Positions 20,706 to 31,389 of a DNA stretch of 64,000 nucleotides are shown here, one piece after another. The DNA comes from Phymatolithon calcareum (lineage: Eukaryota > Rhodophyta > Florideophyceae > Hapalidiales): contig OZ345359.1 in NCBI GenBank assembly GCA_977006965.1, forward strand, positions 1,798,001 to 1,862,000, in the 5' to 3' direction. Both the position numbers and the translations under genes were made by a program. Positions within the stretch are counted from its first letter, which is position 1, and every line of letters starts with the position of its first letter. The notes below the pieces were generated by a model. That model ran no database searches. It was given only the letters and a program-made list of their open reading frames with translations, and was not told where the DNA came from.

Positions 20706-21335
20706 CTATTCAAGAAGAATAGTATTTTCCGAAATGTTGCGAAGAATTTCGATATGTGCCTTACTTAGATTATGAGTCTGGAGATCGTGCTGTGATCTAA
20801 ACTCACGCTTACAAGGCTTACAAAAAATAGCTTTAAGGCTTTCGATATGTGCCTTATACTTTTTTGCGTTATCGGAACCCTTCCTGTCACTCGCAATCTG
20901 ACCAGCAGGAAAGAAACGCTTGCAAGGAACACAGCGCACAGGTCTACGATGGGGTGTTTTTTGTTTGCGTACACGATCGTTCGCGACACGTGTAATGTGT
21001 TTAGATATATTGTCTGCTATACGCTGGATCGGTCGACTACGAGGATCGTTTAGAGTAGTCGACAGTGGTCCACGAGGAATAAGCGGATTCGCAATTGGTC
21101 CACAGCTAGGACCGGCGTGCGTTTTCTGGGTTGACTTATCAGTAGCAGAGTTGCTTACACTGGATTCGAATGAGTACTCACTACTGGAAGAGGCTTGATC
21201 GGGTTCGTCGATACCCTGTCGAGCTTCCTGGAGTACTCTCTGTGCCTCGGCGAATGCAGCACGGGCTTTAGCAAGTTTAGCTAGTTGCTCTGCACGCACT
21301 GCGGGATCGTTAGAAGCACGCTTAACACGAGCCAC
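20706..21335 (-). CDS. Extra C2H2-type zinc-finger ORF of the copia element
   Basis: A 209-codon open frame between the 5' LTR and Gag. Residues 1-60 are a charged helix (AKLAKARAAFAEAQRVLQEA) and a Ser-rich linker. Near residue 135 a CVPCKRFF pair begins, with a distant histidine, and near residue 170 a second unit CKPCKREFRSQHDLQTH continues to LSKAHI, a C2H2 finger spacing. Copia elements normally open with Gag, so this is an additional gene. It reads uninterrupted, unlike Gag and Pol, but has no ATG at its start (GTG here, stop 9 codons further up), so the start is unresolved: splicing or a lost ATG. Nucleic-acid binding is plausible; no function is known to me. Confidence 0.55.
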   Translation of the reverse strand: MARVKRASNDPAVRAEQLAKLAKARAAFAEAQRVLQEARQGIDEPDQASSSSEYSFESSVSNSATDKSTQKTHAGPSCGPIANPLIPRGPLSTTLNDPRSRPIQRIADNISKHITRVANDRVRKQKTPHRRPVRCVPCKRFFPAGQIASDRKGSDNAKKYKAHIESLKAIFCKPCKREFRSQHDLQTHNLSKAHIEILRNISENTILLE

Positions 21336-21628
21336 TTCGAGAAAAACGATTAGATCCAGGTGTTGGGGTTAGATCTAAGTCGATCTTTAGGTAGTCTTAG
21401 CGGTGTGAAGTTAGCACATACTTATTACGCAAAATAAAAATGTGTAGTCTTAAGAGACAGAAAACTCTCGCAGCTACCTCTAGGTGTGGTGACAAGAGGC
21501 CAACCCACAACGAAGAGAAAGTCCAAGTACACAAATTTAGCGTAGGTTTGATCACGGGACCTTATAGCGGTTTCCAAGATGATCGACGACGAAGATCAGA
21601 TCAGGTACCCAAATTGCATAATCTAGAT

Positions 21629-22188
21629 TGTCGCAATATTGGACATAGTTCACCGTTGTACCACGTGTACGACGAGAAATGAACGCGATTTGGCCACGAG
21701 CGCGGTCGCGAAGAAGACGAGGACGGCAGACGAGACGACCTTGACGATTAAAAACGTTGGCGTTTTACTTATAGGTTCGTTGGTAGTTGTCTTCCTTCTT
21801 TTTGTAAAAGCTAGTCCTCAGGTCTCTCTTAAGTACTTATTAGAACTAGCTTAAACACTATCAATGACGCACGATTTCATATAGAATCCACTGGAATCGG
21901 CTTAAAAGATAGTTTTAAGCCTCCACTAAACATTTCACTAGCTTCCACTTAAAGCTTTAAAAGCATGCAGAGCAGTAAAAAATATTTGTTTAAACTATTT
22001 CTAAATAGCCATCTAGGCTTTTAATAATACTTACGAGCGGTGTCGTAAGTGATTGAGATATGTTTCCACTTAAGCAATTAGTGGTCCCCTTGTCGATTGT
22101 TGTAAACAATTTAAATGGAAGCAAACAATTTAGGTCAACGTTCTTTAAAAGAAACGTGGATTAAACCTAACTCCCTTTTTGTCTAACA
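21629..22188 (-). repeat. 5' LTR of the copia element
   Basis: 560 bp direct repeat of 15599-16157. The sequence just inside it on the minus strand (ATCTAGATTATGCAATTTGG) would hold the primer-binding site but does not match the initiator-Met half-tRNA site seen at 28363-28377; the primer is unassigned. Confidence 0.93.
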
Positions 22189-22193
22189 CATAT

Positions 22194-25100
22194 CGAGCGG
22201 TGCTAAGCAAATCTTGAGCATGAACGCCTAAAAACAGACTCGAAGTAGCCACGAAATGATGAAGGGCATGTCCGCCGTGCGACCGCTGCTACAGAGATCT
22301 GGCCGAACGGAACGTGTTTTCTGTATCCTGAAAATATCACCCCCGTCCTTTCCGGTTGGTCTGCGAGCAAGTTTGCTGTTTCATCAGGCATGAGCACGCG
22401 TCGAATGCTGGCATTGTCGCGCATGTTTAGCATACAAGAGCATTTGTTGCGTTGCAGAAGAAATAGGGGAAAGATGAGAATTCCCCAGCGATTTCTTATA
22501 CACAACGTGCGCATTTCATCATCTAATCTGAACGGAAGTTGTCCCAAAAGTTTCAGTCGGTATGGTCTACGAGAAACGTTAATCAGAAGTCGCGAACTGA
22601 AGTTGATCATTTAAAGAGACCATTGATCGATAACCTTGAGAACCGATTGTGGTAAAGACCACGCTTCAAGTCCAGTACCTCATCTAGTGAACCTCATGTT
22701 CGTTAACCGAGGCAACATGGGTGGAAGAGATTGGCACGCATTTCTTCAACGTTTCCAAGGAGAAGAAATTGCTTCGTGACATATCAGTCGATACAGCCAC
22801 AGCACGAACTAATAATCATATAAAATACATGTTCGAACTACCGGTATTTTCATAAGGTTCTTTTTCAAGTACACCAGGACAGAGCGTTCAGGTGGACTCT
22901 TATATGCAGCGTTCATCTTAGAAGTCCTACCACACTAGTCATTATTCTGGAGCTATAGCTAGATCAATACACTCACCAATAGAGATTTCCGTGAGAAACA
23001 ACTACAGAGGAAAGAAAGAAAACCAAATACAATGTTTCTGATATAGTTGCATTCTCATCTTCAAAACTGTACGTATTAAGCAGAATGAACTATAACACGT
23101 TCAGCGCATTCTAGAATTTTCTTGATTAAGTTATTATTATTCACTGCTCTCCAGCCTTTTCTAGACTTATATATATGCACATTTAGACAGCAGACAGATA
23201 CCCACTTTTCAGGACTCACAGAGAGTCTGTAAAAGCAGTTTGAGGGAGAGGAATATGTTTCGCTTTTCTGCCTATTTCAGAATTAACACTTTGTCATTGA
23301 TAACAATAATGGTCCTATTATCCTTAAGAGCATAAACGTTTATCCACGAGGCCCTCCAGAAGTCTTCTTGAACAAGACTTCTGGTCGACGTTCTTTCGAA
23401 AATGTGGGGAAGACAATGAAAACAAGGAACCTTCCCGTGAAAATCGAAGAATATTAAGGTGTATACGAGCTTAAGACTCTAGTGCTTGGATCGAACCCCA
23501 AGAACCTCTCGGAAAGTTTTTTCCTTCTCAAAAAGTGGAAGGAAAGTTTACTCGTGTCACAACAAGTCTCAGACAGGAAAAATTGTGAAGATGGTCTGGT
23601 GACATCGACGAATGATTGATTAGCGTACGGGCTGCTATAACATGGCTCGAAGAGCTTCTAGATACCTACTTTGAGGAAGCAAAATTCTTACAAGTTTCAC
23701 ATCGGTCTATAGATAACTTGAAAACTGTATATAAGCGATATATTTACTCCATCCTTGTCGTACCATGCCTGTAGAGGCTTAATGTCCACTGGTCTCCGTA
23801 GAATAGCTCAATGGTCTATTAACGACGATTACGTCTTTTCTATGTAAGGCTAATTCCATGAAGAGAAAAAAATCTGGTTTCGCTATCGCCTGTGTACGCA
23901 TTTGAATTCATCCATAGACCGATATGCAACTTTTGTGTGACTCAAAGGCCTCCATGAGCTCTTCGTCGGCAAAATTTTTTTTAGGTTTATATGTCCTCCT
24001 AGACTTGAATCCATTTTCTAGCGGCTCGTAGGTCTTCTAAATATTCTCAGAGGTCAGTTTACTCTAGTACTTCGTTTTTCTGTGCGCCGTCTGTATTCAA
24101 AATAGTAAGCTTGCTTCCTACTTTGCGCGAGTCGGTAGACTTTCGAGTCAAACACTAAGATCTTAATAGAGTGAGATCGTATACACTGAATAATTCTTCT
24201 GTACTCCCCGAGAGGTGCCTTTGTCGTGATTTGTCTCCCATATATTTCAAATTAGGCCCGAGAGCAGTCATTGTGGATAAAAATTCATTTTGTAAAGGTA
24301 ATATCAACGTTGTTGTTATCAATGGGACATTATTGGGTCTGAACTGGACGGACACGTATGCTTTTCTCTCAAACTGCTTTACAAAGTCTCTTTGAATGCC
24401 AAACAGTACATATCTTTTAACCAATGGAAAGTAAGAGGGGGAGGACAGCAAAGCGTATGACAACCGAACTTTGTACAAACACAACGGCACGCTTTATTTG
24501 AGACTACGGACTCGCATCCAAAAAATATGAAACCTGATTTACTTTCCATAATGAAAGCGTGTATTTGCCGCAGTAATTGTCGACCGGGTGATGGTAATAA
24601 ATTATAACACGTCAAGCTGCATATTTAGTAATTTGTTTTCGACGAATCTGGGCTGGAAAAGACCTTTGTCTTGCCCTTGCAGACGTTGAACAAAGGCCAT
24701 AATTTGCGATAATATGAAACGTTATGATAAGGAAATTTATTACAAAAGTTTAATCGGGCACTCACTTATCACGGTCATGCACTTGACCCGTTGTTCCAAA
24801 ATGAACTATTTTTTTGAAAGCAGAAGTGCCGACCCGTTCGTCGAGGAAGACAAGTAGCTCTGCCTGAAAAAATGGAATATTATTTCTTTACTATAGCTTC
24901 CGCAAGTCGAGGATGAGTAAAAGGTCAGTTGTGTAACTACAGAAAGGATACTGCTCAGGGCCTAGTGACGATACGTAGGTATTCCCTCTTCGTAGAGAGG
25001 GAAGCAGGCAACACAAATTCGTCGAGGCTCAGTTTCTGTCTCTGGAGATAATGGGTGCTGCAGTGCATTCACGAGAAAAACTGTGTCGATTTCGTGCGTT

Positions 25101-25500
25101 CACAAGCTGATCAGTGAATATCGGCATAGTTTTTAAATGAACACATACTGCTAGCTTTTGCAATGTTATGTTTGGTGCTGCAGTATATTCTCTATATCCC
25201 AATGGTTTTTTTGAAGCTTGTAATTCTGTTAGAAGAGGATGTAGAGAAATAAAACCCTACTGATTCCTGTGATAGTGACCATTAATTCTGACAGTAGATT
25301 TGTTAGCTACAAAGCAACCAATAGCGGATGTCAGGTTGTCTCTACGCGGATTATCGGTATCCGGAAACGCAGAGGTGAGTATATAGCCAGGCCTTGGGGC
25401 TGGAAGATCCAGTGGAGTGTCAGAGATAGGGACACATTCAAGGACAGCGGGTCGAGAAGCTGGCGAGATTTGACCTTTAGAAACGCTGTCATTGTTGAAC
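22194..25500. other. Gene-poor interval; one repeat shared with 34.2 kb
   Basis: The stretch 22618-22800 matches the reverse complement of 34205-34450 (TTCAAGTCCAGTA, ATGGGTGGAAGAGAT, TTTCTTCAACGTTTCCAAGG), which belongs to the family of the ORF at 34770-35717. 24586-24665 shares CGACGAATCTGGGCTGG and flanks with 31285-31375. Otherwise only short frames and no recognisable gene. Confidence 0.55.
25074..25135. repeat. Short hairpin repeat, copy 1
   Basis: Arms AAAAACTGTGTCGAT and ATATCGGCATAGTTTT enclose about 27 bp. Related copies are at 29248-29304 and 29398-29455. Confidence 0.7.
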
Positions 25501-25511
25501 TTACCCTTCTT

Positions 25512-27278
25512 CTACGGTTTCTGATCACAATCCACGTCCACGACAGGCTTACTGTTTAAAGAAATCTGCTGTCTGGAACCAATGCCCCCCAGCAGGCCGT
25601 GGTAAGACTTCAGCGAGTTCAAGTCCCGATGACCTGTTCGAAGTGCGATTGCCGCATCGCTGTGACCTTCTTCGATAAGCAAAGAGATCATCGTTGATCT
25701 CATACCATGCGGTTTTAAGCTCTCCATATGCCCATCTCCAATTATGCCTTCGGCTTCGCAAACATTTTTGATGATCCTAGTGCACGAATGCTTCCCCAAG
25801 TGCTGCTTCTTCAACCAATTATCCTTGCTCATCGCTTTGGTGTTCGTTTGCACAAAGAAGCGGTTTGAAAACTGGCCAATTCCTCTGCGACAGTGCATAT
25901 ACTCGTCCAGAATCTCATCCGGATTCACTAGGCCACCAAGAATAGGTTTATTGAAATTTGGAATAATGACTGGCTTAACAGTCACAGCTCGGATTCCGGC
26001 CAGTTGCGTCTTCGAAGATCCAGACCGGCTTCCAGTACGCTATTTGCAAACCCATATATCATCCCCGTCGAGACGTGTTTTGGTGAACTGTTGCATCTCA
26101 ACTTCGTACATGGATGTTTTGCGGGGCACCACAAGAAATCCCGACTGTAAAGATCAAACGAGCAAAGAAACCGTCCGAAGTGGTAGCCCGACTAAGGTTC
26201 GATTCGAAAATTTTTCTCAGATCTGCCTGCGAATGACTGTTGTGGCTCTTCATGTGAATTCGGTTTGATTTCTGCTCACTGAATAGATTGTCTAACACGA
26301 AAACGAGACAATTATCCATATCTGCAAAAACGTTTCCGGTCAGGAGAGATATCGGATACTTCCAGCTCTTAAATAACCTTTGAATGCCTAGTACATAATT
26401 GTGCACGGTGTTCGGAGTCACTCGACTTCCATTCTTGAACCTGTAATTCACGACGAAACTGATAAGATATCTATTGAGGCGCTGAAGAAAAGTTTCTGGT
26501 AGTTCATGGTTTTGCGGATGGCCGTCAAAGAACAAAACATTCATCAGTTTCTGACAGAAATTGGCACATCCTTCTACCACGTTCTCCTCAGCCAATGCTG
26601 CTAGCTCCTCACGGTATGCGTAACTATTATTGTGAAACAGCGTGTACAGTTACCGCGCCAGGATGTTAACAGCACATCGAGAGTTCCGTTCTGTGTTTCT
26701 TGGCGTTCTTTTCCCTAGGTACCTTTCAACTGCCTTATAATTGGCAGATACGGATTCAACTGTGGCATTCAGGGATTCAAACTCCCATTACCTCATCCAG
26801 TTGCCTGCAGAACCTTTTGCGAGAGGCTTTTCTCCACAACTTCAACCAGTGCAACCAAAGCAGCATCCTCTTCGTCGGTTTCTGAACTAGGGATCTGTTG
26901 CACTGACGGAGTGGAAGCCAACATATACGTGGCTGTCCGGAAAGAGATAGAACGCTTCTTCGATGAATCTGTATGCACAGTTACTGGAACCGTAGATGAA
27001 GAGGCCGGGAAAATTTCCACAAATGCCGCCTGAGAAGAACTTGGGTTGTGTGCCATCGTCAAGGGAGACAAGGAACGAGGTACTGGAGAATAGAGCAGAG
27101 TACGGGAGCGCTCTTGGCCATCCATAGCTGTATCCAGCGCTGACAGAGTGTCAGGAACAGTTCTGTTCTCAGTAGGCGGTGGCGATCCTTTAACAAAAAC
27201 GTCACTCGCTTCAGTATCGGTCAAAATGACGTCTTGCTCTGCATGCTTCGTGGTCCCAATTACATTACGCATCGCCAA
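25512..27278 (-). mobile_element. Crypton-like element: tyrosine recombinase, frame-broken
   Basis: Three minus-strand frames (27278-26793, 26595-26098, 25985-25512) form one protein: a Ser/Thr-rich N-terminus, a helical core-binding domain (NRYLISFVVNYRFKNGSRVT, then VHNYVLGIQRLFKSWKYP) and a catalytic tyrosine-recombinase end. HGMRSTMISLLIEEGHSD gives the H-x-x-R box and RTGHRDLNSLKSYHG the GH...Y box with the nucleophilic tyrosine. Eukaryotic single-gene tyrosine recombinases of this form are Cryptons. The box-I region reads TVGISCGAPQN where family members usually have an arginine before the glycine. Stops near 26655 and 26050 and two or more shifts inactivate it; ends and target site are not identified. 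Confidence 0.8.
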
Positions 27279-27647
27279 TAGGGGCGGAAACGAAAAGTAG
27301 GGGGAATGAGAGTCATCAGAGTCAAAAATGACGTCATCGAGGCTCGGAAGACTTATTGTCAGCGAATGCAGTTGGGCGCGCTGTGATTTAACTTTTCGAG
27401 TGAGGCTGGCTCAGTACATGATTTATTTTCGACGTTTACCAAGAGTATTCAACCTACAAGACACATGACCGCTCAATCATGGAGAATTATGGCCTGCGAC
27501 CGTGCACTCGCATAGGACGGACGGCAATTGTTTTACGGATACGCCGTGGAGGCCCCGGAGTCGATACACCATTCGTCCTCCAATATCGCACGGGCCATGA
27601 ACATGTGCGCGTTGCTGTCGCCATCATTCTCGCGGCTTACAGCAATT

Positions 27648-28334
27648 TTAATAACAATTACCTTGTCTGTTATCCTTCCCTGGCGCTTTCCCTGGGTACA
27701 GTTTCCAGCAGTTCCTCTTCTTGCGGCCCCTGCGCTTGCAGTGGTGGCAGACTACAGCGTTCGCTGTAAACAAACCTGATGATTCGTCAGATGCTTCACC
27801 GGAAAGCTTCTTCCGCATTTCTTCTCGAATAATGCGGGCGTGGATATCTTCAGATGTCAACAGGTCAACAATGTTGTCTAGCGTAACGATAAGCGTATCG
27901 TACGAGGACGGCAGACTGCGCAGTAAAGCAATTTCGTATTGTTCATCTTCGACCTGCATGCCGAGATTGGCCAGCTCACCGACAGTACCTTTCAGTTCAG
28001 CGATGTGGTCCTGCGCCGACCCATCCGGAGACATTTTGATAGTCATTAGTCTTTCTTGAAGATACATTTTGTTCGCAGTACTTGAGTTCTCATAAATGTT
28101 CTCCAGAGTCTCCCAGGCTTCTTTCGGCGTGGCACAATTTTGAATGTGCACAACTTGCTCGTCTTCAATACCAAGCCCGATAAGCGCGAGGGCCTTGGCT
28201 TTCTTGTTCTCGTCCGCATCTGTACCCCGACAGTTTCCTAAAGTTCCTTGTGTTTCAGTGCCAGTCATTTTGAACTTCCACGGTCGATAATTTTTGCCAT
28301 TCAGACGTTGGATCTGAATCTTATCCGAACTCAT
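27648..28334 (-). CDS. Copia Gag polyprotein (UBN2-type)
   Basis: 228 residues from the ATG at 28334. Opening SSDKIQIQRLNGKNYRPWKF and the central ATPKEAWETLENIYENSS, YLQERLMTIKM, LLRSLPSSYDTLIV and EEMRKKL are the standard copia Gag order. The C-terminal knuckle reads CHHCKRRGRKKRNC; the histidine of CX2CX4HX4C appears replaced by arginine, so zinc binding is doubtful. The frame is otherwise intact. Function in the particle is assumed from the family. Confidence 0.85.
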   Translation of the reverse strand: MSSDKIQIQRLNGKNYRPWKFKMTGTETQGTLGNCRGTDADENKKAKALALIGLGIEDEQVVHIQNCATPKEAWETLENIYENSSTANKMYLQERLMTIKMSPDGSAQDHIAELKGTVGELANLGMQVEDEQYEIALLRSLPSSYDTLIVTLDNIVDLLTSEDIHARIIREEMRKKLSGEASDESSGLFTANAVVCHHCKRRGRKKRNCWKLYPGKAPGKDNRQGNCY

Positions 28335-28362
28335 ATTCACTTTCCAGATTCAGTTGCGAAAA

Positions 28363-28377
28363 CCTGGGCCCATAACC
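28363..28377 (-). other. Copia primer-binding site, half-tRNA(iMet) type
   Basis: The minus strand reads GGTTATGGGCCCAGG immediately inside the LTR. This is complementary to the anticodon-loop region of initiator tRNA-Met (CTGGGCCCATAACC), the unusual internal primer used by Drosophila copia rather than the tRNA 3' end. Confidence 0.8.
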
Positions 28378-28601
28378 TGTTGAAGGTTGAACAAAGCAAA
28401 GCGGTGTGAAGACGAAAGTTGTCGGTGAAAGAAACGGTTTACTCGGAATGGTTCTGGGTTGCTTTGTTGGCTAAAGGAATTTCCCTGTGCCAAAGATACA
28501 TCCCTACTTATAGTCTAACTGATCACTTGAGTAGCCTACGAGTTACGCGACATGTTCACATTACAATACTCCCAAACTTGGACGCAGAAAACTTTGTAAC
28601 A

Positions 28602-29515
28602 GTCAGAGACCCGAGCCGGTCTCATAGTTGAGACAGACAGGCAAGATGGTCTCATAGCCGTGTAAACACGGCATACCTTGAACTGGTACCAAAAACAAAC
28701 GTGCTCATTCAGAGCACCAGAAAACGAACAATTCAAACTTGACAAACGATTAGACAGAGGACAAACAATTTCCCATCGGATGTACCAGTGGTGCTGATAG
28801 GAGGAGCGATGGTGTAAACACGGACAAGACATATCCGACATGATGACTCGTCGGACTCAGGATGAGATTGCACAGCTCTCAATAGAATGCCGTCCTCGCC
28901 TTGCTGGTTATACGAATCGCGAATTACGCCAACGAAAAGGGAAAAGAAAGAGAGCTGCAGCCTATCGAACTCCTCTTCGTTTCCACCATCATCACGATCG
29001 GTGAGGACAAGAAGCGCTTTTTTCTGCCTGATTTCCCAAGCTCCGATTGAAACTCGATAATTTTCTCCTCATGCTTCTCAACAGCACGGAACTCGCACTG
29101 GAATCAAGACTTGGCATGGGTGCAAGGCCGAAGATTTCGTAGATTTCCATGTCGACGGGCGGTGTCATTGCAGATCAACGTTGGGAGAGGTTTGTTGCTT
29201 TCGATGAACTGAGTTCGTGCTGGAGTGTGTGGTTGCTGACGAAAGAGAAAAACTGTGCCGATTTGGTGTCCTCGTGAGCTGATCATGCGATATCGGCATA
29301 GTTTCTTTCATGGACAGAATTTAATAGGAAAAATAGAAAAATTCCATACGTAAGGTAAATATCAAAACGTATCATACATATATTTTTGGTGCACGAAGAA
29401 AACGTCTGCCGATTTAGACTTCTCACACTCTGATTCGACGATATCGGCATAGTTTCAAATGGCCCGAATTTAGTAAGAAAAATAGATCTACCATTACTAT
29501 ACTGGAAAACGATCA
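28602..29515. other. Intergenic with two short hairpin repeats
   Basis: Holds short hairpin repeats at 29248-29304 and 29398-29455, both ending ATATCGGCATAGTTT. No gene recognised. Confidence 0.55.
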
Positions 29516-29522
29516 GTGAGCA

Positions 29523-29966
29523 TTGGTGTCAACTGCCACCCACAAATTACAGCGTGTTGCGGCGAAGACTCCTTCTTCGTCGTCGAAGCAAACGAAGAAG
29601 ACTTCTGGCGGCCGCTCTAGTGTTCCCGTCAAAATGTCCGGCACGAAGCGCAAGTTTCGTCCTGGCACCGTCACGCTTCGTGAAATCCGGAAGTACCAGC
29701 GAAGAACCGAGCTCTTGATTTGCCGTAAGCCTTTCCAGCGCCTGGTACGAGAGCTTGCGCAAGGCATCAAACCGGACCTTCGTTCTCGGGCTGCGGCACT
29801 TGCTGCTCTTCACCAGGAATCTGAGGCCTACGTTATGTAATTTCTCGAAGACAGCCTCTATCCGGCTGTTTTCGGGAAGAGCGTCACCCTAATGTGAAAG
29901 GACATCTTATTTATTAAGGTTCTTCGCAAGCGCATGAATGTCTATCCTCCCGAGACTTCAGACTAA
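29523..29966 (+). pseudogene. Histone H3-like pseudogene (divergent)
   Basis: One reading frame aligns with histone H3 over nearly its full length. A Lys/Ser/Thr-rich tail leads into [20 protein letters not shown] (alpha-N), [18 protein letters not shown] (alpha-1), [20 protein letters not shown] (alpha-2), FLEDSLYPAVFGKSVTLM (loop 2) and KDILF (alpha-3 start). Two in-frame stops interrupt it: TAA at 29838-29840 and TGA about 60 bp further, at the proline position of the canonical MPKDI. The expected start is TTG, with an upstream in-frame stop and no ATG before the core. Alpha-2 ([14 protein letters not shown]) is far from canonical H3, so the source may have been a variant; a CENP-A origin cannot be shown. 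A relic is the simplest reading. Confidence 0.82.
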
Positions 29967-29989
29967 AAAAGCACGTTGTTCTGCAATAA

Positions 29990-30760
29990 ACCTTTTTCCT
30001 GCGATGACTTCATTGTACAGCTGGGAACAACAAACAGCATTTCTCGGTCCGCCTTCTGCTCCTTTTTGCAGCAAGCTTGCCAGGTTGATCATGGTGCCCA
30101 CTTGACCGTCCTTCTCGATGGCTTCACTGTACTGCTGGACAAAATATAAAGCGCTTCCCGGTATGCCTTCAACTTCCCTTGGCTGCAGTATCGCGAGGCT
30201 GTACATGGAATGTAAATGCCATTTTTGATGGATGCATTGTTCGGCTGCACACAACGGAAAGCGTTGTCGGTATGCTTTCAGCTTCTTTTTGGAGCAGTAT
30301 CGCGAAGCTGCACATGGCATGCATATGCCCGCCCTTCTCGATGACTTCATTGTATAGCTGCATAGAACACAGAGCGTTTACCGGTATGCTTTTTGCTCCG
30401 TTCTGGGTACAGTATCGCGAGGTTGTACATTGCGCCCGCATTATTCCCCTTCTCGATCGCTCCATTGTACAGCTGCGCGCAACGAACAGCGTTTTCCAGT
30501 ACGCCTTCTGTTCCTTTGCAGCAGGAAGAACCGCGAGGTTGGACATGGCACGCGCATAACTGCCCTTCTAAATGTCTTCATTGTACAGTTGCATAGAACA
30601 AACAGCGTTTACCGGTATGCTTTTTGCTCGGTTCTGGTACAGAATCGCGAAGCTGTACATTGCGCCCACATGTTTGCCCTTCTTGATCGCTTCATTGTAC
30701 AGCTGCACGTAACGAACAGCGTTTCACGGTACGCCTTCCGTTCCCATGCAGAAAATGCGC
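29990..30760 (-). pseudogene. Decayed Sel1-like/TPR-type repeat array
   Basis: About seven units of 104-118 bp recur (marked on the plus strand by TCATTGTACAGCTG-like words near 30011, 30126, 30228, 30347, 30460, 30578 and 30692). The minus strand of single units reads QLYNEVIEKGGHMHAMCSFA or TMINLASLLQKGAEGGPRNA, the helix-turn-helix style of Sel1-like repeats (protein-interaction solenoids). Units fall in different frames and contain stops, so no long protein survives. The unit length of about 37 codons matches Sel1 repeats. Confidence 0.7.
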
Positions 30761-30789
30761 CAGGCTGTGCACCATGTGCAAAACCAAGT

Positions 30790-31295
30790 TGGGAGGCGTG
30801 GGCGACGAGTGCTGGTGTCAGGCAGGCTCGGTGACAGGGTCTGGCGGCCATGTTGGGTGTCGGGGTTGCGGTGGAAGGTGGTGGCGGACCGGAACCTTGT
30901 CGGCCGAGTGGCGGCGTGGGCGACCATTCTTGGTGTCAGGCAGGGTCGGCGGCAGGGTCTAGTGGGCATGTTGGGTGTTGTGGCGTCCAACGCCACTATC
31001 ATACTCTCCATTTCCTATAAGACTAGCTCCCTTCAAAATGTCATTAGAGCATGCATTTACAGCACGCCCTTACAGATAGCATTACAGTCATTACAGTACC
31101 GTAGGTTTCGATGCGTACTTACACCATGAAGGATTCTTTTCGTATAAAGGTCGCCGCTTCGCAGCGCCCTCGGCGTTTGCCAGGGGACAGCCCGACCATA
31201 CCCAGTGTGCCAACTTGTGCGTTTAACAACCCCACAGGTGTCGGGGCTGCGGTGGATGGTGGTCGCGGACAGGAACCTTGTCGGCCGGGTGATGA
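30790..31295. repeat. GC-rich tandem repeat (118-bp period) and a partial third copy
   Basis: GCGTGGGCGA followed by TGGTGTCAGGCAGG, CAGGGTCT and GCATGTTGGGTG-like words occurs from 30796 and again from 30914. A partial relative (GTGTCGGGGCTGCGGTGG, then GGAACCTTGTCGGCCG) is at 31235-31290. Codon-like texture is low complexity and I do not call a gene. Confidence 0.7.
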
Positions 31296-31389
31296 TACAA
31301 AATTATGACACGTGAACTGCCTATGTAGCACTTTTCTCGACGAATCTGGGCTGGGAATGGCCTTTATCTTGCCTCGTGAGTAAAGCACC

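Larger units (their letters stand above)
15599..22188 (-). mobile_element. Complete Ty1/copia LTR retrotransposon (6.59 kb)
   Basis: Two direct LTRs of about 560 bp (15599-16157 and 21629-22188; TGTCGC...TCTAACA on the plus strand) bound the element, and the same five bases, CATAT, flank it at 15594-15598 and 22189-22193. The coding strand is minus: a zinc-finger ORF, Gag with CCHC knuckle, protease (LDTGAQ), integrase, RT and RNase H, the order that defines Ty1/copia. The LTRs differ at roughly a dozen positions by eye, so insertion is not very recent. A purine run (AAAAGGTTTCGGGAG) precedes the 3' LTR. Frameshifts interrupt Gag and Pol, so the copy is not autonomous. Confidence 0.95.
27500..28601 (-). 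mobile_element. Second copia element, 5' part only (LTR, PBS, Gag, protease start)
   Basis: Reading the minus strand: a probable 5' LTR (28601-28378, TG...CA), a primer-binding site, Gag (28334-27648) and then ILEDEWCIDSGAS, the copia protease active site, near 27540-27580. The sequence diverges beyond about 27500; integrase, RT and RNase H are absent, as is a second LTR. It is unrelated in sequence to the 15.6-22.2 kb element. Confidence 0.85.
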
